DNA of 64,000 bases. Origin: Tipula vernalis. Its lineage: Eukaryota; Arthropoda; Insecta; Diptera; Tipulidae. The position numbers and the translations under genes were made by a program. The notes under the pieces are model-generated. The model made no database searches. It was not told where the DNA came from and saw nothing but the letters and a program-made list of their open reading frames with translations. The stretch covers positions 31,703,045-31,767,044 of the forward strand of contig OY282558.1 of the NCBI GenBank assembly GCA_958295665.1. The letters run 5' to 3'. Positions 38,144 to 51,761 of the stretch are shown piece after piece. Each line of letters begins with the position of its first letter. The stretch's first letter is position 1.

Positions 38144-38159
38144 AATAAACATGAATAAA
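38144..38159 (+). terminator. Tandem AATAAA polyadenylation signals
   Basis: AATAAA at 38144-38149 and again at 38154-38159, 9 and 19 bases after the stop of the candidate terminal exon. AATAAA is common by chance in sequence this A-rich, so the support is modest. Confidence 0.35.
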
Positions 38160-38353
38160 CAATAATAGGTTGCCGAGCATGGCTGTCGCTTTACATTTTG
38201 AATTTTTTTTTTTTTTTTTTTAAATTTATTACGACTAAGTTATTACAACTCATTAAGCAATTTTTCTTTCTTAATTTAAATTCTCTCTTAGTTGGGCTAT
38301 AACACAGTAGTTATTCCCAGTGGGCCCAGATCTTCCGGTTATATCAGCAACTT

Positions 38354-39675
38354 TCAGTCCTGAGCAACTAAATCAAGCGGGTTCGTTCTGTTTAGCCGTC
38401 TTGTCACTGCGCTGTCGACGTCGTTGACCACATGTTGAATATACGTGTTTTCATGGAGTTGTAATCGCTGGATATATTTTTTGCCATTTTTTGTGATTTC
38501 TTCGTTGACGGTTTCCATCTTTAGATCCCTATGTAGATTATCGTTTCTAAAATACCAAGGTGCATTGACAATGGATCGCAGTACTTTGTTCTGGAACGTT
38601 TGTATAATTTTAACGTTCGTTTTCTTAGTGCATCCCCACACCTGAATGCCATAGGTCCACACAGGCTTAAGAATTTGCCTGTATAAAAGCAGCTTATTGT
38701 GAATGTTAAGCTCACTATTTCTTCCAATGAGCCAATACGTTTTTCTGAACTTTATATCCAATTCTTGCCTTTTTTTCTTGACATGCTCTTTCCATTTTAA
38801 CTTGGCGTCGAGCTTCATACCGAGGTATTTTGCCGTGTTCGCATGTGGTATTTCCTGCCTATTTATGTAGGTAGGTAAGTGATCAACTATTAGATAGATG
38901 AATGTTGTGTGAATTGATTTTGCTGGTTGTTTCTTCGATTGTACTTCCAACCGCCAAGATTGCTGTATCATCCGCAAAGGATGCAATATCTGTTTCTCCA
39001 GTAATAGGTATGTCTCTCGTGTAAAGTAAATACAAGACTGGTCCGAGTACGCTCCGTTGTGGTACGCCTGATTTAATTCTCTTGAGTGATGAGAACTCTT
39101 CTTCATATTTCACTCTGAAATATCTCCCTTCATTGTATGATTTTAATATCTCATAGAACTGCTTAGGAAGGTCGCGATGTAATTTATATTCCAATCCTCG
39201 ATGCCAGACTCGGTCAAAGGCCTGGGCAACATCAAGGAAAACTCCAGAACATACCTTTTTGTTTTCAAGCGTCTTCTCAATCACGTTAGTGACGACTCTG
39301 TGTGTGCTCTATTATATTGGAGTGTTTCTCTCTGAAACCAAATTGATGCGATGGTAACAGGAGTCTTTCTTCAATCAGAGGTCTCATCCATTTGAGGAGT
39401 AATTTTTCGAAAAGTTTGGACAATGATGGTAATACAGATATAGGTCTGTAAGACGTTTTCTCATTAGGTGACTTATTAGGCTTAGGTATCACAATAATTT
39501 CTGCTATTTTCCACTGCTGAGGAACATATTTCATTCTAAAATCTGCGTTAATTATGTGTAGCAACTTCTTAAGACATTTTCCTGGCAAATTTTTAATAAC
39601 TTTTCCTGTAATAAGATCGTATACAGGAGGCTTTTTTTTTAGGTTATGTTTGATTTCATTTTTGAGTTCCTTCAT
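38354..39675 (-). pseudogene. Jockey LINE ORF2, reverse transcriptase part
   Basis: Three consecutive minus frames carry the polymerase. At 39675-39286 are the thumb/finger entry motifs PQQWKIAEIIVIPKPNKSP, YRPISVLPSLSKLFEKLLL and HQFGFREKHS. At 39284-38883 are FLDVAQAFDRVWH (first catalytic Asp), SGVPQRSVLGPVLY (usually PQGS; here Arg replaces Gly) and SFADDTAIL (the catalytic FADD box). At 39106-38354 is the Jockey C-terminus KYLGMKLDAKLKWKEHVK and QNKVLRSIVNAPWYFRN. The enzyme would copy its own RNA at a nicked chromosomal site. Frame changes near 39285 and 38890-39106 disable it. Confidence 0.85.
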
Positions 39676-39950
39676 TGTAACTAGTTGTATGTCTAACTAC
39701 ATTAGAAAGGTATTTTCATCTGCTGTTTGTCTAGTCGAAGGTTGGAACGTCTCTTCCAGATGTTCAGCAAAAAGATCAGCTTTATCCTTGGGGCTTTTGG
39801 CTCAAGTACCATCTGTTTTTTTAATTGGCGGCACCTGCTCTTTTGGTCTCTTTAGTCCCTTTGTAGCTTTCCATAAAGAGTAATCGCTTTCTTTGTGGCC
39901 AGAAAGATTTATTAAATATTTGTTAAAGCTTACTGCTTTGGTTTCTTATA

Positions 39951-40931
39951 TTAACTTCTGCAGCTTTTTTTGAGCTGATTGAAGATAGTTTTGCTCTCCG
40001 GTGCTCGATTTCTATGCCAGATTTGGCGAGCTTTCCTCTTTTCTCTGACAAGATTCCTTATTTCCTGTGTATACGTTTCATTCTTGTGAGGTTTATTTTT
40101 GGCAGGGGGAGTGCTTTCACATGCTGCGGCCTGAATATTGTTTATGAGCAGCTCTAACAATGCGAATTTTCCCCAATTTGTCTTCCCGCTTGTTAACCTT
40201 GGTGGCTTTTCTTTTTCAATTATTGTTTCACTGATCGTAAGTATGATTGGAGAATGATCCGAGGATAGCCCTTCATTATTTTCGATGTGGATATAGTTTT
40301 CTGAAATACCTTTGACTATGAAAAAGTCAATCACGTCTGGTATTTTGTTTGTATCCGTTGGCCAGTAAGTAGGAATACCACTTGAATGAAATTCGCAGTT
40401 TATTTGATGTCCAGCTTCTAATAGTTCTCTACCTTTAGTTGGTATTAGTCTCGAACCCCAATGCGTATGTTTGGCATTGCAGTCTCCTCCTATGACGAAA
40501 TTTGAGCCTATCATTTTGAGCATTGAGAGGTAATCATCCTTTTTAAGTTGATGCCTTGATGCACAATATATCGCAGCAACCCGCAGCTTCTTGTAATTGT
40601 TTAGTTGCACGCTAAGTGATACAATTTACATTGTCTCTATTTTGAGTTCGACATCTTCGAAGTGTTTGATGTTTTCTCTGATGAATATTGTTGCTCCACC
40701 CCTAGCTCTTTCTGCTGGATATATAGAATGGTAATAATAGTAACCTAGTATTTTTGCATAAGACTTTCTAGTGAAATGGCTCTCTGCTGTTAACCATTTA
40801 TCAATTTTTTCTGTATTCAAAAAGATTTCTAGCTCTGGAAGATGCTGTAGAAGTCCATTAGTATTCCAGGTTAATATTCTTAGTGTTTTGTTCATTTTTT
40901 TTTTGGAGTGAAGGATCAGAAGATAAAGCAA
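39951..40931 (-). pseudogene. Jockey LINE ORF2, APE-type endonuclease part
   Basis: ORF2 starts at MNKTLRILTWNTNGL (near 40895), the conserved N of apurinic-type endonucleases, with AESHF as the catalytic Glu region. After a break near 40615 it continues with GGDCNAKHTHWGSR, IPDVIDFFIV and SSDHSPI, the Asp/Asn and Asp-His catalytic boxes. The enzyme nicks target DNA to prime reverse transcription. The linker up to ~39951 leads toward the RT, and 39676-39950 is a broken stretch of the same ORF. Confidence 0.85.
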
Positions 40932-41079
40932 CTGTTTTGCTAGAAATCTCCTTAATTTTTCCTCGATGTCCTACTTGTTGTTCAAGATTAACTTGTCTCT
41001 TGTTTAGAAACTCTATATTTTCTTCTATTTTAGAAAGGCGATTGACAATAGCATTCAAGGTGTTTTGCATTGTTGTCAT
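40858..41079 (-). pseudogene. Jockey LINE ORF1, C-terminal remnant
   Basis: A 73-codon frame, rich in Glu, Lys, Asn and Gln with heptad-like Leu/Ile spacing (IVNRLSKIEENIEFLNKRQV), overlaps the ORF2 start as ORF1 does in Jockey elements. The zinc-knuckle part of ORF1 is missing, so this is the truncated end of the RNA-binding protein. Confidence 0.5.
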
Positions 41080-41159
41080 AGCTTGTTGAATTCCAACATT
41101 TTGATCTGTAGGCCCAGGTAGTCCTTGTCTTGCTGCTTGTGAGGATGATTTTGCAAAAT

Positions 41160-42176
41160 GAAATTTTTTTTTCTATCAGGGCATCCCTAAAATTCTTGAT
41201 TTTGGTCAAAACAAGCTATTTACTACAAAAAAGTGATCAAAAGTATGTATCAAAAAGTAAGATGTAAATAGCAACATTTAATGTAGTAAACAACAGTTTC
41301 GCTTCATTAATATCACATTTCCCACACTTTTAATATTTGTTGTTTCTTTATTTCTATCAATATATTCTAGGGTCCAAAGAACTATCAACCCCTCTTCATA
41401 AACTATATACGCCATGATTCGTGTCAGATTTGCCTAAAAACCACTATGATTACCCTTAAAAAGAAAAACTTGACTTGTCCCCTGAGGCAGAGAAGCTATC
41501 GAAAATTTCATTGGAAGGCACCCTGTGGCTATCTATGAACGACTTTCGAAACATAAATTACATCTTGCTTTTAGTTTGCTTTTATAGGAGAATTTATTCC
41601 CGCCAAAGGACGCGCGAATTTTCTTCGAAAATCACAAAATTCATGAATTATAACAATCTCGTAAAACCTCTGAAACTTCGAATAATCTGAACTAATTTCG
41701 AAAGCCTTAAAACTTCCGATTGATGTAACAATCATCTAACAGCGCAACGCCTAAGTTTTAAATAAAACTTGGACAATCTCCATTATTTCTAAAATACTCA
41801 AATATCTCGAAAATAGTCTAATTCAATGTTCAACGTGACTAAAATTTAGAAAAATCTCAAAACATTCTTCAATAATCTCAAAAATATCAAATAGTCAGAT
41901 CGAATAAACTGACATCAAGCATTTCAAAAACTGCTGTCTGGGTATCATTTTGATCAAACAAATAATCAAATGTTGAAGTATTATTTAAAATTTTTGATTT
42001 TATTGGCGCACACAGTTATGTCGGTTTTTTAAAGGAATTCGCATCAAACTTCGGTAAGCAAGCTAAAAAGAATAATTTTAAAGATAATTGGATTTAGATT
42101 TCAAAGGTTATTTGATACATTATAAGGTACAATCTTAAACAATTTACATTTCTCCTTAAATCATTCTTTAAACTGT
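41160..42176. other. AT-rich spacer
   Basis: No recognised feature. The 71-codon frame at 41475-41690 has no family signature. Confidence 0.4.
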
Positions 42177-42445
42177 TTAAGCAAGGCTTGCGTGATTTAC
42201 GCTGAAATTCCAGTACTGTATCTTAATCAAGACGATCAAATGCTTATGTTAGGTGTAACAGCTTGCGCCCAATCAATTTTTGTCTCTTATTTTGGAGTGT
42301 TTTCTGGAATCGTCTGTGAAACATACCAAAGTACGAAACAAAAATTGATTGGGCGCAAGCTGTTACAGCTAACATTAGCATTTGATCGTCTTTATTAAGA
42401 TCCAATATTAGAATTTCAGTGTAAATCACACAAGCCTTGCTTTAA
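42177..42445. mobile_element. Near-perfect 269-bp foldback (MITE or hairpin RNA source)
   Basis: Arms 42177-42302 and 42319-42445 are inverted copies with roughly 85-90% identity around a 16-base loop, including a long identical stretch around GCTTGCGCCCAATCAATTTT. TTAA lies at both ends (42177-42180 and 42442-42445), the target duplication of piggyBac-like elements, although with one base of asymmetry at the right end. The twin open frames on the two strands (68 and 61 codons with similar sequences) are just the two arms read out and are not genes. A transcript through it would fold into a long double strand. Confidence 0.75.
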
Positions 42446-45400
42446 CACTTTATTGCCAACCATTTTCTAGTGATATTAAATCGTATATTCAGATTGGTAC
42501 AGGTAGTATATAAAATATCAAATTAATTGTGACTATTTTAAAATTAAACAATTTCCACGAGTGAATACCCCTTGAGGTCGACCAGAACGAAAAGCTGTTT
42601 TCTCTGTCTGAAATTTTGAACTAAAAAAAATGAAATGTATCCCTAAAGTAAATACTACATATTGCTGTTATTATGTATTTAGATTAAGACCAAATACTTG
42701 AATCATCCATATCTTAGAAAGGTCAAATCCATTCAGTTTGCTAAGACTGCAGTACGTTTATGTGAATTAGCATAGAATCCACGGCAGGCACCAAAAGCCC
42801 CAATAACATTGGGGCACACCCAATTTTGATGATAATAATAATAACACGTTAAGTAGTTCAATTACAGATTACACCAATTTTTAAATACTAATTTTAATTG
42901 CTCAGAGTAGTTGCTAAAATCCCTAAATGGGACGTTGTATTGTTAATTCTATTAACATTTGAAATACTCATAATTTCTTGTACTAAATTTGACAAAGTTC
43001 AGCCACATTTTTAATATTTGCAAAGTTTATTTAGATCTAGAAGATCGTCAAACCTTAATCTAACGAAAGCTTAAATCAGAAATTAGAACTAAATTACACA
43101 AAATTATATGGGGCTACATCAATTTATAAGTTTAGAACAAACTAAAAAAAGTCTACGATTAATATTCTAAAAATTTTTTAAATGCTCACTTTAATTAAAC
43201 CATAAACGAGTATGTTAGCATCAGTATCGTTGTCAAAACACATAATAAATGAGACGTTGTTGTTGTTAAAACTAATTTAAAAAATTGAAAATTTTGAAGA
43301 TTTTGAGCTTCATTTTCGTTGACTAATTGTTTTTTTTTAGATTTGAAAATTTGGTCGAATTGCAGATTTTCTGCCGCTGAATTAACTGTAGCAGAGAGCT
43401 TTTTTTAAAGATTAAAATTAGTATCGGCTATTGCAAGTCAAAACTTTCCTCGAAACCCTAATTTAAAATTTCTGGTTGTGTGCAAGTGAATATACTCAGA
43501 AAACGATGACTTTTAATAAATTTGACAGATATTTAGGGATGACTGTCAAATAAAATGTTCAGAATTATTAAGAAATTGTAATTTTCAAATTGGAAACAGA
43601 ATTTTAACCGTCCTGAGAGAAATAAAATTGTATTTGCTTTCTGTTCATGATTTTGACTGTTTTACTATCTTTCACTTATTTTAATGGCTTCTTTACTATT
43701 ACTTCAACTTCTTTTAACAATTTTTATTACGCTCATCTTAATAATCATTAAACCGTCATTAAACATCACACTTTATTGCTCAATTTATTTGGATTTATGA
43801 TCCATGCAATTTTTTGTGTACAAATCCCCACCAATATGGCGTTAACAATTGTAAGAAATCGAAATGTGAAGATAAAACCGGTTTTTAATTCCATATAAGT
43901 GATGTAATTATCGGCAAATAACATACAAACATTTTAGAAGATCATCGCTTCTTCGTGATCTATCATGTGCTCTTATCCAAAATATATTTGCATTAAAAAG
44001 TATAAACGGTTGAATATACATATATGTGTATATACAAAAGAACTGAAGATGCAAAAGAAAACGAATTTGAATTTATTATTTTATTTTTCTAAAATCTTTA
44101 ATGTCAAGGTTTTGTACATCTTCGTGGTTTGTTGCATTCATGCTGATTTTAAATATTTGTATTATAAATAAGTGTTATGTTATTTTTTAAACAGATGATT
44201 TTTAACGTAACTTTCTAAAATCCAATTTGACATAATTCTATGAATTTCAAAATCGAGAATTAGAATAAATTTGTACGCAAATAAAAAAAAAATCCAGTTA
44301 AACAGGAAATAATCTAACTTCCGTATACGCATAAAATAGACGTATAGTAGAAGATGGATTATTTTGACGTAAAAAGAAAGTACTTATTACCATCAAAAAT
44401 CACCTTGCCCGAGGACAAACACCATTTTTAGGTAAACCAAATTATTGAATCATTTACCAAATTTTACGTATGACTATAACTTGTGTAGGTATTAAATAAC
44501 GGTTTGGTTTTACCAAACTTAAAAGCATTAAATTAAAAATAATTAAATTTATATAATGATTTAAACATAAATCAATAGTAATTTTAATATTTAGCGAATA
44601 TGCAAATTTGATCGGATTGTTGACAAATGTGATTTTAAAATGTATCGTAGATTTTCATACAATTTCCGTATAAAATAGTTTTCCGACAAATCATTGTATG
44701 CAAATTGTATGTAGAAAATTCAAAAACTTCATATATTATCAGAGATGAAATGGTGTTAAGATTTGTTTTGTATTCAAATATCAAGATAACATTATAGTAA
44801 TTTAATAGTGCATAACCGACAACAAACTTAATTAATATTCTAAAAAAACGAAACATTTTGAAATGTATAGTAAATGCGGCTATTAGCATGTTGAAAAATC
44901 ATCTAGCGATTAATTTGATTGTATATACAAACGAAAATCACCTTGAAATAACGTAAAATTCACTTTCAAATTAGGTATGTACATAAACAAAAAAGTTCAA
45001 TGATAAGTTATATTCAATCTGTAAGAGATCAGTATCTCATATCGTCTTACAACCATACATAATCGTTATTTGATATACTTGAGTCTATATAGTTAAGTGT
45101 AGAGATCAATAAACCGCAAAAGGCAAAATTCAAATATTTGATCGACTATACACAAAATCAAAGCACGTAAATAAATTTTGTAATCGAATTTAGCAAAAAA
45201 TCCAATTAAAATTCAGCAAATATTACATGGAACACCAAAAATTCCAAAAAACAAAAATTGTTGTGCATAACAGGGAAATTGATGTCATCCGATTACGTTA
45301 TTCCACGTTACTTTCTTAAATTTTCTTTTCCTTTGTGAAATGCCAACCTTCACTTGTGCGATCACATCATATTATATCCACAATCCCCGAATCTGAAAAG

Positions 45401-48400
45401 AAAACGATAAAAATTAAGAAACCATTTAATTTTATTTTTATTTCCTTCATCAACCAAAATTATTATTTGTCCATCTTAAGTTAAATAATATATGCGCTTG
45501 TAAGATACCATAAAAAATCTTTTGAATTTTAAGTTAAATGGCGAAAAAGGTGCAGTCCTCAGGTTAATAAACTTTGCACAGACACAATAAAGGGGTATAC
45601 AATAAATTTTGTGTCTTTTAAGTAATAAATTTTTACCTCATTAATCAATTTACTGTGTGTAATAGGAAGTTATTCGATTTAATCGGCGCATAATGTGAGA
45701 AACACAACATTTTGATCAATTAATACGAAGTAAAGTTGTAACTAATATTTTAAGCTCTATTGTATATTATGACAAATTACCGTTTTATTTGTCCTTGATT
45801 TTATTATTTAATTCGTGAGTTCATGTGATAAATTATTTGTTTGTATTTAGGCGGAGGGCATTCCCAATGTCTATTAGAGTTAATAAATATTTTTTTAACT
45901 ATATGGTTAACACTTTAAATTATATCAACCATGTTAAATTTAAAGTTTTTACATATTGGCCAATACCAAATATTTTGGAAAATTAAGAAAATTATGTAGT
46001 AATGTGACTGAACTCAAATAGCAAATTACGTTAAATAACGAAAAATCTTCTTGCGGGATACTTTTCAATTTGCTTACCACAGTTATATTGTGTGCTTGGA
46101 TTTTACCACACTAGCTATATACATTATTTACAATGTATGAAAAATTAAAATTTATGCCAAAAGTGTTTGGCGAAATGCTAATTAATGTGGGTTTTACATA
46201 ATTTAGTATTGTCGATATTTATTTGTACATAATTTAACAATGCCGCGATTGTTGTTCTTAAAATTTTAAAGTTCTCTATTGTAATCTGTAAACTTTGCAC
46301 ACCGATAAATTTTAAGGGAGAGGTCGAAAATGTTACACAATTTTTTATAAAATTAAATTTTTAGATATTTCCATTTTTAGATAGTTCGCACGAAATTTTC
46401 AGCCTCACAGTTTAGGCTCAAATATGGCTAGAATTCGTCTTTAGTTTTTGTTACAGAACGAAAATTGAATAAGACAAATATTACCAGTAGTAAGAGAAAT
46501 TATAGACAACGAAATAAAGCTAAGGTGGCTTTTCCCATTAGAATTAGAACCTATCCTCTATTGACGATTGTAAGTGAAGAATGAAAAGTGAACGAAAAGA
46601 GAGTGAAAACGAGTGAATGGTGAATTTACTCATTATTTAGAGTGAAGAGTGGAATCATCATTCTTCAGTAAACAGCGAATAATGAGAATTATGATGTTTA
46701 ATGAGTGATGAGGGAATAATGAGTGAAAATGCGTCACTTGTGGCCAAAATAAAAACAAACAAAAATCAGATACAAGCAAATGTGGTAAAACCAGAAATAT
46801 CGTCAAATTTGACGGATTTCAAACGGATCAAAGCTGATGTTTTAGCCGTTCAAATTTTGTACATTAACTTGTTCGTCTTTCCTAGCGAAAGGAGTATTAG
46901 ATTTTCTGGGTTTGAGCATAAAATATTTTGGTTATTTTAAACAACCAACCATATCCAGCTATCTTTGTGTTGTTTACTCGTAGTGTTTGGTTTACCAGAT
47001 TTTTAGGCTATACCTCTTTGCGTCTTTTAAAATTAAATTCTATCTCAAAAATTAAGGTGAAGAAAATTTTCGGATGTTTATAAAACATTTCCTTCGTCTC
47101 GTATGTCTGTTCGTATGTCAAATCAGGAAATCCGTCATCAGGACTTGTAAACTTGGATTTGTTAAGTGTATGATTTTGCCTGCGCAACAAGATTTGCGGT
47201 ACATTGTAAAATTACACCTCGTATAGGTTACATCTAGTCAACAGACAAATCAGACCTTCTGTTAACGTAGATCGGTTGGGTGTACCGTGAATTTTTATTA
47301 CAAACTTTACCCATTTTTTAAAATACATTCCTTCTCTTTTAATGATGCTGCTAAAATAAAATAAATAACCTAAATTATTACGGTAAATTAGCAGTAAGTA
47401 TTTTTCTGCTTTTCAAGATGGAAGTTTGTAGTCCGAGGGGAAGCCGTGAAATTGTGTATCCACTAAACTGCAAAGGAAAATCAAATTTTTGAAACTCAGG
47501 CCTGTACAAAGCGAAGCATTTGTTGCAAAACTATATTCTTAAACGCAATGATGCAACCCAAAGAGAGACTATTCAAGGATATTTTTAATTAAGGACATTA
47601 TTCAGGGATACTTCATTTTTTTCGATATTATTGGAGAATCTTAGGGCATATTCGAAGTTAACGAGGCTGTTCAACTTTTTCAAATTATCCGAGACTGCTC
47701 TTCTGTCTATGAAGTATTCTATGTAAAAACCTGCGGCCAAAGGATTTTCCTGGAAGTATATCTAACCCAAATGAATCAAAGTTTCCTAATATTTTAGCTA
47801 CCCAAATTAGTCACTCTTTCACAGTTAATTCGAGAAAAAAAAACAGAATTTTAGTTTTAATTCAAATAAATCGATAATTTCATGACATCTGGGGATTTTT
47901 GTTCCGATTCATTAAATGTGGCAGGGTTGTCAATGATTTTAGTAAAAAATTGGATTTTCCATTTACTGAAAGAACTAAAATGATTGAGGTTGAGAAACGA
48001 TTTTGCAAAGGTCAAATAATTGATTCAGTCTATTGAGCATGCTAAAGTTCTATAGTCACCGTATTTTGACTGTAATGGGCCTTCTGAAATCCGAAAACCT
48101 ATAATACTGAAAATATTTGTTATACAATAAAATTAATAAACAGATCAAAAATATCAATAACTATCAATCGGTTATTGCAAATTGGCAAATATTTGATTGT
48201 TATTTGACAATCGCGCAAATTCGAAATTTTCGTATAATTTAACCAAGTTTATATTTACTTATGCAAATCTGCCGCGCACAATATTCCAAAATGCCAATAA
48301 TGTCACAAAACCGCACGGTGAAATATTTCTTTTATTTTTATTTTGCTTAATAAAGTTTTCAACTTTTTTTTTTTTTTTTGGTTTTTGGGTGACGCAAGCA

Positions 48401-50579
48401 AGACATAATAAGCGCAGGTATAAAACAAGCGACATTAATATAAAAATAAAACAGTAACTCAACGATTTTAAAACGCTTTTATTATATAGTCTTGAGTCCC
48501 ACCCAAAAAATGTAAATAAAACTGAAAATAAGCAAAAAAACAAATGTTGTCAGTTGGCAATACCACAATTTATATAATATAATTAATTCTTTGGCACACA
48601 CAGATCAATTATTGTAAAATATGTACATAATAGTATAAAATCAGAACGACAATTTATTGCTTAACACTACAGTTTTTCCATAACTTTTTTTTTTTTTGCA
48701 TAAATTAAAGCCACATAAAAATACTTGTTTTAATTACATCAAGAAACAATTAGTTCCTGTCTGTATAATCACATGTACATTGTACCAGATACGACTGTTA
48801 TCCATAACACGACGACCTTGCACTAAAAAGTGAGAGTTGATCTGTTTTTTTTTTGCCTGCGCCGCAATAAAATACACAATAAAATAAAAGCTGGCCAAAA
48901 ATTATTTTTATGATTGACGTTTTAAAATTAATTAAGGTAATAAATTCCAAAATGCTTGTTTTGTAAAAATGTATGCCAATATATTATGACTAAAATTACC
49001 ACCCTCCAAAGTAGTAATTATCTTCGTGTTTTGCACACAGTAATTAACGCCTCCAGTTAACCAATTGCGGATTATATCACAAAGTTGTTTAGATAAAGCA
49101 GATACATTTTTAACACGTTCATTATATCAGCTATAGTTAGAAGCGTTATTAACCATTTAACATTCTAACGTTTTTCTTATAAATTATGAACGGAACGCAA
49201 AATACTTCGTCCTTAAATTTAACCGGTATAAGCGTATGCCAGATATACTTCAATAAGTCAAAATACTTTCACAAATTGCAATGCCACCACTAGTCATAAA
49301 CACATATACCGCGTGTGCCATCCAATCGTAACTTTCATTGGTTGTAATTTAACAAAATGTTAATTACCGTGCGCGCAATGTCCAATAAATTCAACTACTT
49401 ATAGAAACATTAACGTTCAAGTTTTTTTTTTTTTGTTTCTCTTTCGCATACTTAAAATGAAGATGATGCACGAACTGTTTACAAGAGTGGTGATGCATCG
49501 TAGTTGTTATTTAATGAGTAGTAATTTATTTATGATTGTTAGCAGAATCAACGGGTGATACAAAAAAAAAAAGAAGTTTTATTTCACCTAAGATGCTAAG
49601 ACTCTATGAATTTGTGTAACATTTTATTTCTAACATTTAAATATTCATATTTTTTTATGATGAGAATTAAGGTGAATGTTTCCATGATTATACCATAAAC
49701 CGCGTATTCAAATAATTATACTTACACTATGAGAATTATGTTCAACAGAAATTTTGTAATTTTTGTGTAACGAAATATTTGTTAATTAAAAAAACATAAA
49801 ACAAAAATAGGAATATGTTACACCTTAGACTAGAGTAATAGCGCACATGATGTAACAGAAATTATTACATTGTTTTGTAACAGATTCTAAAAATTTTGTG
49901 GTGTAGTATTTTTAGAACTAATTTTTGGCTAATTTATACCTAATTTGTGTGCGGTTTTATTCTTTCTCAATTAATTTAATTTGAAAATTTTTTTTCTTTT
50001 AAAAGCCACAAATATATTTGATTGCAATATAAATTTCGTGATAGTAAAGTTTAATATCGTGATAGTATCATGAAAGTAACAATTTTACGAAGACAGCGAA
50101 AACTAAATTCTTCGAAGTATTAATACAGGATTCAATGTTAACCACATTTTAACAAGTCGGACTAAAAAAAAAACGATTGACTCTGTAACAAAACAACCAA
50201 ATTTTCAAGTGGGTTTAAAAAAACTAAAACGTAATAGAGTCAGAATTTCGTTTTATGGCGTTTATAACTTTAAATAAATTGACAAACTTTCAGTTTCATC
50301 ACAAATTGATTTCTGACTAGGTCCACAGCGAAATTCATAGCGTAATTTTGCTTAATTTTTATTTATTTAGTTACCGACCGGTTTCGTTCCAAACATCATT
50401 TTCAAGGTATCGCTTGCATTTGGACTATAATTTAAAATTTTTTGAATTTAAACTTCAAAATTGTTGTTAGTGGTAGCTACGTTAAATAAGTTAGAAAAAA
50501 ATTCATGCATATAAATAGATTTATATGCGTCAACTTTAAAAGGCTCTTGTATTTTCGCTAACGGCATCGTGTTGATTTA
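42446..50579. other. 8.1 kb AT-rich stretch without recognisable gene
   Basis: The short hairpin GCCCCAAT/ATTGGGGC lies at 42797-42815. Degenerate GAGTGA/AATGAGTGA repeats lie at about 46575-46735. A tail-like motif is found inverted at 50358-50407. Several open frames (for example 47008-47190 minus) lack family signatures. No RNA gene was recognised. Confidence 0.45.
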
Positions 50580-50810
50580 TTTTTTTTTTTTTATTTACTT
50601 ATTTAATTATACACAAATAAGGCATAGCCTTTTTACAATATCCAGGGATATATTCCTATGTGTATTCCAGCAATTACACAGAAAAATAATTAGAACAATA
50701 ATTAAAATTAAATATAATATAATTAAAAATACAGAAGAAAAGATTAAGAACAAAAGATAAAACATTAGACGACGTGATAATAGAAAAAAAAACGAATTAA
50801 TGGAAACGAA

Positions 50811-51748
50811 TTATGTGCCAATCAGCCCCCCGAGGTACAGTCCCTTGAAACCAAGCAAATTAGATGCTGCCTTTATAGACGGATTCAGACTATTCCAGAG
50901 CTTCACTCCATGGATAAAGAAAGCACGTTGCCTTGGCTTAGTTTTGCATGATTTAGGCAAATTTAAATTTAATGTCCTCTGCGATTTCGAGAATTTCAGT
51001 TTATCATAAAGGAAGTTCGGAACTTTATTTTTAGTCAAACCAAACATCACAGTGGCTCTCCAGCTGCAACACCGACAGTTCCAAAAACTGGTTCAAGCTT
51101 ACACCAAATATTTGTTCAGAAAGGTGCGAAATTGGATCGCCCATTCTCTTCAAAAATATGTATCTAGCACAAGAATTAAAAGCAACATTTAACTTTCGTA
51201 GGGACTTCTTGGAACATTGCGAATATATCGAAGAACAATATGAAAGTAAAGGTTCCACAAGAGTATGAATGATATGACATTTCACATCACATGAAATAAA
51301 TTTCGCCGTGCACCACAATTTACCTAAGATACCATAAATTTTACCACATAGGTTATTAACATGGGTACTCCAATTTAATTTAGTGTCTATGATCAACCCC
51401 AGACTCTTGATAACGCCACAAAACTCAATTCTGTGATTGTCAATTAAAAGACTGTTTATCGGTAAATTTATGGGTTTTTTGTTAGTTATTAGTATTGTTT
51501 GTGCACTTTGGACCATTCCAAAATATGTATTACACAAAGTTTGATTTAGATTATTAATCATAGCGTCAACCGAATCAATATCCCCGAAAGAATAGATTTG
51601 CAAATCATCCGCAAAAAGGTGATAGCAAATGTTTCCCACCAAAACTGCAACTTTACCATCTTCAATATTAATAGTAATATCATCAGTAACTTTCAACAAG
51701 GCAGTTGTAGTACTGTGCTTGGCACGAAATCCAGATTGTTGTTCATCC
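50811..51748 (-). pseudogene. LINE reverse transcriptase, C-terminal half
   Basis: Starts with the GFRAKHSTTTALLKVTDDI block, then jumps within a few residues from DGKVAVLV to CYHLFADDLQIYSFGD. The segment that normally carries the first catalytic Asp (SKAFD) and the PQGS motif is missing, an internal loss of roughly 80-100 residues judged from the usual spacing. Later blocks are LGLIIDTKLNWSTHVNNLC, LSYCSSIYSQCSKKSLRKL and RAFFIHGVKLWNSLNPSIK. The enzyme would be dead on this loss alone. Confidence 0.8.
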
Positions 51749-51761
51749 AATAGGTTATGTT

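Larger units (their letters stand above)
38203..41155 (-). mobile_element. Jockey-type LINE, 5'-truncated and frameshifted
   Basis: On the minus strand the element reads from the end of ORF1 (near 41079) through endonuclease and reverse transcriptase to a 19-base poly-A tail (T run 38203-38221). About 3 kb remain, so most of ORF1 is missing, as expected when target-primed reverse transcription stops early. ORF2 is broken by several frame changes and cannot be functional. It is antisense to the candidate host gene and lies 70 bp past the candidate terminal exon. A target duplication could not be assigned with confidence because both flanks are A/T-rich. Confidence 0.85.

Noticed and set aside
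42192..42429. Two similar small proteins on opposite strands
   Set aside because: They are the two arms of one foldback read out in opposite directions.
42797..42815. GCCCCAAT/ATTGGGGC hairpin as a terminator or histone-type 3' stem-loop
   Set aside because: Sequence does not match the histone stem-loop, no gene ends there, and bacterial-type terminators do not apply.
14568..50407. TTGAAxATGA...CGAAAC motifs at 14568, 23298 and 50358 (inverted) as hammerhead ribozymes
   Set aside because: The core reads TGAARATGA rather than CTGATGA, and the flanking stems do not form. Kept only as recurrent retroelement tail motifs.
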